This document shows, in pieces, positions 9,850 to 19,516 of a DNA stretch of 33,043 bases. A program made the position numbers and the translations under genes. Within the stretch, counting starts at the first letter, position 1, and each line of letters starts with the position of its first letter. The notes under the pieces were generated by a model. The model saw only the letters and a list, made by a program, of their open reading frames with translations, did no database searches and had not been told where the DNA came from. The DNA is from Macrocybe gigantea (lineage: Eukaryota > Basidiomycota > Agaricomycetes > Agaricales > Callistosporiaceae), in the NCBI GenBank assembly GCA_011319805.1, contig SJRY01000073.1, positions 1-33,043 of the forward strand. The letters are read 5' to 3'.

Positions 9850-12717
9850 CATGGATGCGATAGCAGCGATGGACAGTTTCTCAACGGATTCTCGCTTTGT
9901 TAGGCGAGTCTTCGTACTCTGGCTTGCTGTCAAGGCCCTGAGTCGGCTTGAACAGCGCATGTTTGTGCTTCTCAATCCGTAGACTCAGACAGGGTGTAGC
10001 GTCGATTGATTGGCGGCGAGCGTGACCACCCCCAAGCATCTGTTGAGACTGGTTAGATATGTGAAGGAACATGCAGAAAACACACTCATGCCAATGATTG
10101 TGTCGTCCACTTTCCTTGGGCTGTCAGATGCATATGTGCTCAACATGGAGCCTGAGACCGGCTGGAACGAGTTGAACGCAGGTCCCAACGGTGCTCGTCC
10201 CACTTCAACCTTGCCAAAGAACGAATCATCTGAAGCAGAAGACGTGTACTGACTGGTTTGATCGACCAAAGATCCTCGGGATAGCTGGGACCATCTTCAG
10301 ATGACGGCCTGACTGTGTCAAAAATGGAGTCAAAGTCGAACCAGTTCCCGAACTGTTGATCGCTCGATCTATTGTCTGGCAAAGCAGACATGGTGGTGAA
10401 GGTATCCTCAGCCGAATGAATGCAGTGGGGCCTTGAAGTAGAAGCTCGATGCATTGCTGTCTACCTGACGCCTAGCACAACCAAGGAAAGAAAAGGTTAG
10501 TGTCGACGGTCAGGCTGAAGCTGGACATATCCTCCGAAGATGGTCGTTTGCGCAAGCTGGGCAGGCCATAGTCGAACGGATCACTGACACCGTTGTTGAT
10601 AACCCAGCCATACGATGAAACCATGCGATACTAAACATCGACGAATGCTGATTGTGGTTCGTGTGCCTCGTATTGGATAGCAGAGGATAGAATGGTATGC
10701 AGTCTCAACCAAACTCGAAACCGTGCCGGACCTCATCGAAGGAATCGAACCCTGCGAAACTCAAACCAGAGGAGGGACGGGAATGTCTTTGAGCATTGAT
10801 AATTTCCCGAGCACATCGCTTTGAGCTGGAATCCGAGTTCAACCGGGCCCGTGGAACATTGGACACCTTCTCGTAGATCGATTTCAGAACAGAATCATCC
10901 TCATCAATGGCAGAAGCGTTCAAAAGAGACCGGATGTGAGATGGCAGTGGAATGATATCCGAAAGCGTGAGGGGCTTGCTTTCCGCATCATCGGTGTTGG
11001 ACTCCAGAGTCAAGTCTGCTTTGGGAATGCCGCCGAATCTGAAAGATCGGTTCAGTTGTCCATCTGAAGGCTGAGATGCACGGGTGGAAATGCATTCACT
11101 GAGGTTCTCTTTGTCCAATGGCTCCTCATGACATTCATCATGGCAATGTCCCCAGTGTCGTCCGCATAGCTTCCCAAGCTGTCTGTACCACGCAGGAGAG
11201 TCGGCTCCCTGACTTCCAGCACCATTGAGCCCGTAACCATCTCAAAAATCGGCTCGCTGGTCGTGCAGTCAGTGGTGCCAGAAAGGGTCGACATATTGAA
11301 CTGTGTCCAGTCTGGTTCCCTCACGTCTGTGATGCCTTCATCGTCGCTATTGGCACTCGGCAACTCGCACGTCTTGCTTTCCTTGATGAAGCTTGACTTG
11401 AGCCCGACAGGAATCTTGAGAACGGGAGGGGCAGTGGCAGTGGCAAGGAACTCAAAGTCATATTTGAGATCGACCTTGACGGGTGTGTAGAAGGCATTTT
11501 CAAGTTGCTCGACGAAGCTTTGGCGGTCGGATGCACCGGATTCGTTCAGCCTTCGAATCTCGCCTGTGAAATCAAAGCTTTTCTGAGTGTCTTCGTCTTC
11601 CTCTATGTCGACGCTGTGATCGTTGGTAAGCTGCACATGGAACACAGCTGGCGGCTGAGGCAGAACTGGTGTGCCGTGGACCGAGGCTGCAGCAGGCGAG
11701 GGTGAGCAGAAAGAAAATGCATTGCCGTTGTCTGATTGGCCCGAGAGGATGACCTGTAGTTCATCCGGAATATCCGAGTCGGGATCGGACGAGTCGAGTT
11801 CCACCGCGTATGCAGAGACATCGTCCCCACCCATCATGTCTGACTTGCCCAGAACCTTCTCGACCTTGGAGAGATAGGAAACCCGTCTCTCCATTCGAGA
11901 GACTTCCTCGATGACATGGTCAAATCTCGGCTTGTCTTCTTCCTCTTGACAGTCTCGTCGCTGTTCTTGTTGCCCAACGTTCTCTTTTCGATACGCTTAA
12001 ACACGGGACTGTCCGAGGGGCGGATGAACTCGCTGATGAAGCCCTTGGATCCAGCCCGCGAAGACGCTGCAGAGATGGAGCCGAACGTCGCCAGCAAAGG
12101 GGCATGAACCATGCCCTGAGCGTATTCATCCTCACTCTCACTTTGATCCACGACAGCCAAGGACGCCACCATGAACGGCTTGAGCATCCCACTGCAGGTA
12201 CTCGCAGACACCTGTTTGGGATGTGCGAACGACTTGAGCAGTTGGAAGACGGGCACGGGCTCCAGTTCAGCACCAGGCATCAGCATGCATTTGTGCTTCG
12301 GACGGAAGGTGGTCTTCTCCGGCGATGCAGACTGGTTGACTTTGGGTGAGTGTCCTTGATCGGGGAAAGCCCTTGCATCAACACGAGCCATGGTGTGATC
12401 TGTTGGCCGATCACTGTGTCACTCAACAGCTTCGCCTTGAGCATGCCTCATGCATAGGCCCTTAATATGCAAAGATGGCATAGTCTGCATCCAAGGAGCC
12501 GTTGGAGAGACGCAATGCATGCTGAGAGGACTCTCCTTCGCACCACCGGCGCGGAGGCTGTTTTGCTTGGTCGGCTGTCTTCGCCATAGGGACTTTCACG
12601 ATGGTTGCAGGTCAACGAGCGGAGGAAAGATAGGGATTTCCTGGCCGGTGCCATATCCAGAGTCACAGGAGTGGCCTGGAGATCGAGATTGTTGATCAGC
12701 TGGGCCAAATCATTCAT
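9850..12717 (-). pseudogene. Decayed copy of a conserved basidiomycete Ser-rich protein
   Basis: The translated blocks resemble an uncharacterised, Ser-rich, largely disordered protein that I recall from many agaricomycetes; this is from memory and has no functional name. From 12717 the blocks are MNDLAQLINNLDL, MARVDARAFPDQGHSP, RPKHKCMLMPGAELEPVPVF, VFHVQLTNDHS, KSFDFTGEIRRLNESGASDR, LTLSDIIPLPSHIRSL, GFDSFDEVRHGFEF, FDYGLPSLRKRPSSEDM and GGGHARRQSI. They sit in alternating frames. Breaks: frame change between 11834 and 11894; frame change near 11128; in-frame TGA at 10705-10707; single-base loss near 10621-10627; further disruption near 10480; a 50-nt intron at 10040-10089 whose donor reads ATGAGT instead of GTGAGT; and an extra base near 9886, then early loss of the C-terminus. 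With this many mixed lesions I call it a pseudogene. Poor sequence could explain some of them. Confidence 0.65.
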
Positions 12718-13690
12718 CGCGGTTGAGTATAGAAAGAACACCTAGGAAATATATAGTTTGAATAAACCGAACAGATGGAACACATCAAGCAGTCTCACCA
12801 TCTTTGTCCCATGGGAGCGGTTGTGGTTCGTCCGAGCAAGTGATCAGAGAGAGGCCGAGCCTGAGGTCAGGTACACTTGATGGAGGTCGACAACGGCTGG
12901 GTCCCTTCAGGTTCTGAATTCAGAGGCTCTTCGTGGTCATCCATGGAGTGGCCATCCAGAGTCGCCACTCAGGCAGTCACAATCGGATGGGCTTGTCGTT
13001 CTGAAGATGGCGCGACATCCCCTGGATTTTCTGTGGTCACAGGCGACGCAATTGCTGGGAAATGGGTGGCCTGCACCTTCCCTCCGACATACGCGGCTCT
13101 CTCTATCTTTCTCCTTCTCGCCCTTCTTCTTCTTCATATTCTTCCCCTCTGTCTCTTCCTCCACACTGCCCTTGCGCTTCTTCTCCAGCTCCTACTCCCG
13201 CTCTGCCGCCTTGTCTCCTGCACATGCATGAGGCCTTCCTCATCCCACTGGACACTGCTCCCCGTGCTCATCTTGGACGCGCCCACGTGCGCACCGCAAC
13301 CACGGTTCAGCGACACTCGGAGGACATCATGCTGATGGGGCCCAGCAAGCTATTGGTCATTGAGGTGCTCAGCCATGCATCGCATGATAAGTGAGTAAAC
13401 TTTAAAAACGAAAGTGGAAATACTTGGGAGATACGGACCGGTGCCAGCGTGTAAAAATAGGGTCATTGGTGGTGTGAGTACAGCCCGGATATGAATGATA
13501 GGGCCACAGGCCCGGGTGTGCAGGCTATGCCTAAAGCTGGAATGATGGTCCAGGAGCCTGGACTTGGAGAGACATAGAGATCCTGGTGCAATAAGGCTTG
13601 AGACAGATTTTGATACAAGTAGTGAACGTATGAGAAAGGCAAGAGAATGAAGCACGCGCAAGGGTTGGAGGTTGAGGCATCCGACTCGGA
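12718..13690. other. Gene-free stretch with a pyrimidine-rich tract
   Basis: I find no supportable gene. The plus strand is strongly CT-rich at about 13096-13200. That gives a hydrophobic Leu-rich translation on one strand and a Lys/Glu-rich one on the other, so open frames here are expected from composition. A Cys-containing minus-strand frame at 12937-13164 has no family that I recognise. The stretch lies between the two decayed elements and may be degraded element sequence. Confidence 0.5.
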
Positions 13691-16600
13691 GTCAATTCCG
13701 ACTCGGATTCTGGTCACAGTTCAGGTACTGTGTGGCAACGCGGCTGAAAGCAAGGCGATCAGTGAAAGGATTCCAGTAAAATGTCGGACAGAGTTGCAAA
13801 ACATCATGGCTTTTCCAATTTGGGGGAGGAGAAGGACCAAAATGGGGATCAGGTGAGCGCTCTGCCGAACATGCGTCAAAGGTATGATGCTGCTGACTAT
13901 ATCCCCATTGTGTCACGCCCGAGTCAGTTTGTACAGGCCATGGCCCTCTTCTGGCATCTTCTTGAAAGGGGAGAACCACTCGATATAAGCGAGATATTTT
14001 GGAGGGTGATGAGTCTCGTTGTCAAATAGAGAGCCGAGGAAGCGATCCGGAATTGAAAAAATAACTCGAACCTGACCACATCGATAATCTACAGATTGCT
14101 CAGCTTGGGTTGCATTCAGACATTAGTGAACTTGTAGGATACCTTGGATACTGGAGTCTTCGTTGTCATAGTCTTGAAAGTTTACCAAGACAGTGTCATG
14201 GCAGGCAGGATGGTTCATCTGCGATCGACCACGACGGTGACTGATTCTTTCAGGTGTCGCATGGAAGGAATCAATTGTATGGCCATCCTCGTCACAAAAC
14301 TTGGCTTTGTGATAGACTGCAACGGAATCGAAGTATAACCTAACATGATTGGCCTCATCTTCAACTTGACGAGGAGTATGCAGACTAGGTTTCCAACCAA
14401 AGCTACAAATCGGGCAAGTGCTGCCTCGAAAAAGGTTGCATGATAATCAATTTTCAGCTGCTCGAATGTTACAGCTGATATGGACGGGTACTTCGTCAGT
14501 TGCAAAAGGCGCCTGGGAGTGAGGAGCAGAAAGCGCCTGACAAATGACGGTTGAGAGGCCAGCCCGGCGGGGAAGGTTTCAGTGCTGCTTCTCCGAGCCA
14601 GAGGTCCCGATCCTGACTGAACATATTTGTCGTGGCGGAAAATCTTCTCTTTTCGCTCGAGCCATGATGTCATTTGTTCGAATTCTTCTTTGCGATTTGT
14701 CGCCCGGTATGCATCCTTTGCTAAATCAATATGGAGGCGTTCCGTATACTCCGTATTGTAGTTGTCAGTTGTTCCAAAAAGCTTGATCGTTGTAACGTAA
14801 TGTCGAAGTGCGTGCAGCTTCGGTAGGTTCATGTCTGATCAGATACCCAATTCGACGAAAGCCCCCATGTCCTTATGGAATTGATCGAGGGCATCTTCCA
14901 GATAGTGCAACGTCACATCCGAATGAATCGGGTATGCAGCGAGGTAAGTGAAATCGAGAATTGCCCGTAAAGCGCAAAGTATACGCTGGGAAGATGTGGG
15001 ATCGAGAAGGGGAGAAGGTGCATCAATGACTAGAGCAAGAAGAAAACGACATATCTGATTATGTTCAGTTCCTGTCACGTGTGATAACGAAGAGATGCCA
15101 TTGCGAAAGATGCGATGTGATGGTTTGGCGGTAAAACCTTGCACCGCAGGTCGATCTCGGCTGCACCATACAACTCCCCGATCCACGTACAGGCATGTTT
15201 GATGATGCCCTGGTACAGTTGATGCAGCAAGTCAGGTGTGATAGATCGATAAATGTTAACATATGGTAGATCCTCCCAGTATGGGTGAACGACAGGTTTT
15301 ATCTTCTGTTCTGCGCAGGCTTGTGTGTATTCGGCAGGTGACATGTCTTCGAAGCCCTGCAAAATGTCAAGTATTTTATGGAGATCTCTGAATTTGATTT
15401 CTGCATCAGGATTGCCGAGATCCTTGGCCTCGTTCATGCATTTCGGACAGTTGTTAGATTTGACACATGTGACGAGGAGTTGTTCGGGGTAATCTGCAGC
15501 ATGGACGGCCATGAGAGGATGAGCATAATACATGACACCACTTCCCGTTGCCATAGCCAATCCGTCAATGCCTGGCTTCTTCAAGGGTGACAAAATCTTG
15601 CGCACGCACGCATGATAGAGGTTTGCGACAGCACGGCGTCGCGAGGCCTGGACTTTGATGTGCTCAGTTTTGTCGTCGGGAGATATGCCAGCAAGACGTG
15701 CGCATGAGTCGAAGGTTTGCGACGAAGGTGCTTTGGGATATTCCCGATGGTCAGATACACGGGGTATGCTTGCTTTGTCCTAAAAAGAGTGACTAGTGTC
15801 TTGTCCGATGAGAGTATCATGGGAATTATCGTAGCGCCTGATTCCCTTTTCTCTATTTCGATCTAGCGACAAGATTGAATGGAGTACTATGCCAAGTCGC
15901 AGAGCCGCAATTGCATTTGCATCCTCACCTGTGTTTTCCACCACCAGACGCCCGTGTTCATTTCATGATAAATCCGCTTGTTGTGCTTGTCAAAATGCTG
16001 CTCTGGTTCCAATAAAAGGGAATCGCAAAATTCTGGATCACCAAACAGAGCCTTTATACACTCGAGAGGATCACAGTAATATACATCGAATGTCTCGCCA
16101 CTTGATTTGACCTCGCCATGTTTGAAATTCAACCTTCCTGGAAGTTGCGCGTCGATTTTCTGATTCAGTTCTCGTGAGTTCTTGAATGACAGTCCCAAAG
16201 CATCAACGACCTGCATGGAAAACATGTCAGCAATATCTGGCTCAGCTGAGGTGAGCCGTACTTACCCCTTCGATACCCAGTAGCTCGGTCAACGCCGTCG
16301 AACTTGGGCCTCGAAGTTTTGCCCACCTTGCCACTTCCCAATCGAGCTTGGAATTAAAGGGTGCCCAGGGATTGTTGGAAATGTCGTCGAAGCTGCAGCG
16401 ATATGTGTCATATGCATGGTTTGTTGGCATGCCGTTCAGAGGTGTGCCAGGTTTGCCGAGCTCTGGAGGAAACCTTTTGATGTGTGAGACTATAAAAGAA
16501 GGGGCGGACTCGGAGCTTTGCATCCCGGGCTGCTCTAGCGCCGCCGTGCGCAGTTCTGCATCATCCACAATGTCCACGTACAGATCTGATGCTCCAGTCT

Positions 16601-17154
16601 CGTCGAGATCTAGCCCGCTGTCACTGTCTTCATCGGAGTCGAAATCCATTGCCTCCTCGCCCACGCCGGTAGGTTTGTAGAAAGCCCGAACGTCTTCGTC
16701 GATGGTATAATCATCATCCTCGTCGGCATCATCTGCGGCTGTAAGCTCAGTCTCGATCTCCATGTCAAAGCCTTGCACATCGAAATTTGCCGCGCCATGC
16801 TCATCGTCAATGCCGCTTGCATGGATAGGTGGCGCGATATCGAGATCCTGCATTGGATAGTCCGAGTCTTATGTTTGACATCGGGGGTTAGAAAGTTTTG
16901 AAAATGCATATAGAAACACAAGATGTACCGTAACCAACACCATCTTCGCCTAGTACAGGTAAATCGAACCGTCGAACAGGCTGGTGGGCTGCCAGATAAT
17001 GGCCTTCTGTGTCTGGTTCTGCGTCGTCCAAGTCCGAGTCAGCAATGAAATGAGAACGAGCGGCTTGGCATGACGGCCGCTTTGACATCTTGAGATGTTT
17101 TTGAAGGCCATGATACGACGCGATGAGATGGCCGCAACCAGGACACCGCGGCAT
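13690..17154 (-). pseudogene. Dead Plavaka-family (KDZ superfamily) transposase
   Basis: Plavaka transposases move DNA elements in Basidiomycota. The ATG at 17154 starts MPRCPGCG, a Cys/His-type N-terminal finger (CPGCG ... H ... C). An acidic region follows, then the recognisable core: LPGRLNFKHG, YYCDPLECIKALFGDPEF, GATIIPMILSSDKTLVTLF, YPVYLTIGNIPK, YPEQLLVTCVKSNNCPKC, SITPDLLHQLYQGIIKHACTW, VTGTEHNQI, YTERLHIDLAKDAYRATN, and C-terminal [16 protein letters not shown] and FYWNPFTDR. Introns are still visible. The copy is inactive: one-base losses near 15665 and 15112, a frame change near the GGGG around 13845, and in-frame TGA stops at 14839-14841 and 13913-13915. Both stops fall where I expect Arg, so CGA to TGA changes are plausible. 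Confidence 0.85.
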
Positions 17155-17400
17155 GTCGCCACGGACGACTCGGAGTCGGTATCTTGAATCACCTCTCGTC
17201 AAACTTGAATGAGATTGAGAATGAGTCGTAGTCGTGCGGAACAGGTCTGACCGTATCAGACTTGTGGGAGAAGGCAAAAGAACAAGACATACGCACTTAC
17301 AAGGACGCGAGGGAAGCGTCAGCGGTGCGTCGAGCGAGTTATCAAAACGGCGCAAAAGATCGGGAACTACCCCATAATTAGTCATCCATCTGTGGGTAAC
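13690..17400 (-). mobile_element. Plavaka/KDZ DNA transposon remnant
   Basis: The element is defined by its transposase remnant. I compared the flanks at 13400-13690 and 17390-17550 by eye and could not find convincing terminal inverted repeats or a target-site duplication. The true ends are therefore unknown and the borders given are nominal. Confidence 0.6.
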
Positions 17401-17552
17401 TAGCCTGAATTGGCACCGAAGCCTCCTTCCAATATCTTAGGTCAATCTTTATCGTCCCTTTACTGTGCTTTACCCGTTATATTCAAAATTAGGTCCCAAA
17501 CCGCCCCTAACTACCGCATTGGGTTTTTCCTGATGACGTGACATCCAGTTTC
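17155..17552. other. Upstream region of the HAD phosphatase gene and flank of the Plavaka remnant
   Basis: No gene is supported. The stretch separates the transposase start from the plus-strand HAD gene. A TGACGTGA sequence at 17534-17541 lies 12 bp before the HAD start codon, but a single short match is weak evidence. Confidence 0.5.
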
Positions 17553-19370
17553 ATGATGTCTATCCTCTTGTCGAGGTCATCTCTGCGAACCTCCCGTGCT
17601 GCCTACAGATGTTACACGGTGGCTGCACGAAATCAACGCCAGGCGCCAGTCGCGTTCGTTCTTGATATTGTCGGTTATGTGCCAAGCTCTCTTTATGCTT
17701 CAGCCAATCTAACAGTCAGGACTCGGGCAGGATGGGGTTCTACTTCGTGGACCAAATGTCCTCCCTGCGGCTCGCAAGGCTTTAGCTCTCCTCGAAGGTG
17801 ACAACGTCCTAGGAAAGTGAGCGCTGTTCTCTGACCAGTCCTTACGCCTTGCGGACGGTACATTCTCGTGCAGGAAGATACCTTATATTCTTGTTCGTAA
17901 TTTCGTCCTAGTATTGTAGCTTCAGTCCGGCTTACGCTCGTCTTAGTTGACCAACGGCGGTGGCATGACTGAAGCAGAGAGATGCCGCAGACTCACGAGA
18001 ATGCTCGGCGTCGAGGTATCTTTCCGCCATGCGCCCATTCTCTCACATACTAAGGCTCTATCCGAGATACCTACAGAGAAGTATATACAAGCGCATACTA
18101 TTCTGCGTACTCTTGTTCAGGATTACGCGGACAAACCCGTCCTTGTTCTTGGGGGGAAACTGGATGCTGTACGTCAAGCGGCAGAGAAGTATGTATGCCC
18201 ATTCGGTGGTTGGCAGGCAAGAACGCTCACAACCCAAAGCTATGGGTTTAAGCACGCATATACGACATTGGACGTTCTTAATTGGAATCCAGCGTCAGTC
18301 GCTTGAAAGAATATTGATCGGTCTTGAGTGGCTGCAACTTGATGCTTTCAGCGTTTGGCCTTTCCACGAGTTGATGGCAGCAGAGCGTGGGGCTGCCCGA
18401 GTGAATACCGAATCTGAATCTTCTATGTATGCACTTAACTAATTCCAGACACCTAGAGGGTGAATTTCTCGCAGATCCAGATATCCGCCGCATTGGTGTT
18501 TCACGATCCTAGGAACTGGGCTCTTGATGGTAAAAGTCGACGCACATGAAATAAATGGAAAACAATGCCTGATCTTATCTCGTTCCTGCAGTCCAGGTCC
18601 TTTGTGACGTTATTCAATCAGGAGGAATCATTGGTGGCCCGTATATAGAACACGACAAGCAAGGCGCAGATCCTGTGCAGGTCGTGTTTTGTAACCCGGA
18701 TCTTTTATGGAAATCGGACTTTGAGCATCCCAGACTCGGCCAAGGGGCATTTAGAGAAGCATTTCAGGCGGTCTATAAGGCGGGTAGATTTCCATTTCTT
18801 TGCGTTTCTTGGCTTCCGATAACAATCATCACAAATGATGGGGTTCCTTGTTGCGCCGTGCAGTCATTGACTGGACTTACGTATCCGTATATCCAATACG
18901 GGAAACCTACTCGGGCGACATATCAGTTCGCCGAAAGCGTGCTGGCTCGTCAAGCAGCGCAGTTATATGGCGCGACAAAATCAAAACTGCGAGTGTAAGC
19001 GCACAGAGAGCTGTTAGTCATAGCCTTCACTAATGACTTCGCAGATACATGATTGGAGGTAAGTGCCCAACGAGGCAAGAATGCAAAGAGCAGGGACTGA
19101 ATCGTTTATACGTGGACAGACAATCCTGAATCTGGTAAGCACGTGATATATGAGGGCTTGATGAACGCGCGCTTAACGTCAATGCGCATCACAAAAGATA
19201 TCGCCGGGGCCAATGATGCCCACTGGGCTTCTATCCTTGTGCACACGGGGGTATACGACCCACGGAAAGGTCCGCCGCACCACACGCCGACGCACGAGGC
19301 CTCGGACGTTGAGGAGGCCGTTAGATGGGCGCTGGAGCGGGAGATGGGGCGCACTGCAGAAGTACCGTAG
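17553..19370 (+). CDS. HAD-superfamily phosphatase, CECR5/HDHD5-like, probably mitochondrial
   Basis: A class IIA HAD hydrolase of unknown substrate, like yeast YKR070W and human HDHD5. The ATG at 17553 opens an Arg/Ser-rich, acid-free N-terminus (MMSILLSRSSLRTSRAAYR) fitting a mitochondrial targeting signal. HAD motif I is LDI|DGVLLRG, split by an intron of about 61 nt. TNGGGMTEAERC follows, then LVLGGKLDAVRQ, VFHDPRNWALD, VFCNPDLLWKSDFEHPRLGQ, YIQYGKPTRATYQFAE, YMIGDNPESDIAGAN (motif IV) and a SILVHTGVYDP tail. I count 13 exons. Exons 11 (19045-19058, 14 nt) and 12 (19120-19134, 15 nt) are micro-exons that encode most of motif IV. Removing one G from the GGG at 18782-18784 is needed for the intron after QAVYKA to splice in frame. 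Confidence 0.87.
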
Positions 19371-19516
19371 GAATGTTAGGACAAAAGTCCGTGTGCGTTG
19401 AATTGACAGTTCTTTCTATATCTGGCCCCAGGGCTGCTGCATTTCCGAGCGCAGCGGACGTTCTCTCTTGGCTTGTATACTTGCTTCTCTGGCGTCTCTG
19501 CTCCTCTGGTTCCATC

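Noticed and set aside
10735..10765. A tRNA T-loop-like sequence (GGTTCGATTCC on the minus strand)
   Set aside because: The flanking bases do not form a T-stem, no anticodon or D arm is found nearby, and the bases encode part of the GFDSF block of the decayed Ser-rich gene.
12877..13335. Plus-strand open frame with a long Leu-rich, membrane-like stretch
   Set aside because: The hydrophobicity comes directly from a CT-rich tract. There is no conserved motif, and overlapping frames on both strands are equally open.
17534..17541. CRE-like TGACGTGA just before the HAD gene
   Set aside because: A single 8-bp match 12 bp from the start codon is expected by chance often enough; there is no second copy or other support.
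13400..17550. Terminal inverted repeats for the Plavaka element
   Set aside because: By eye, the sequences flanking the transposase on the two sides do not match in inverted orientation over more than a few bases.
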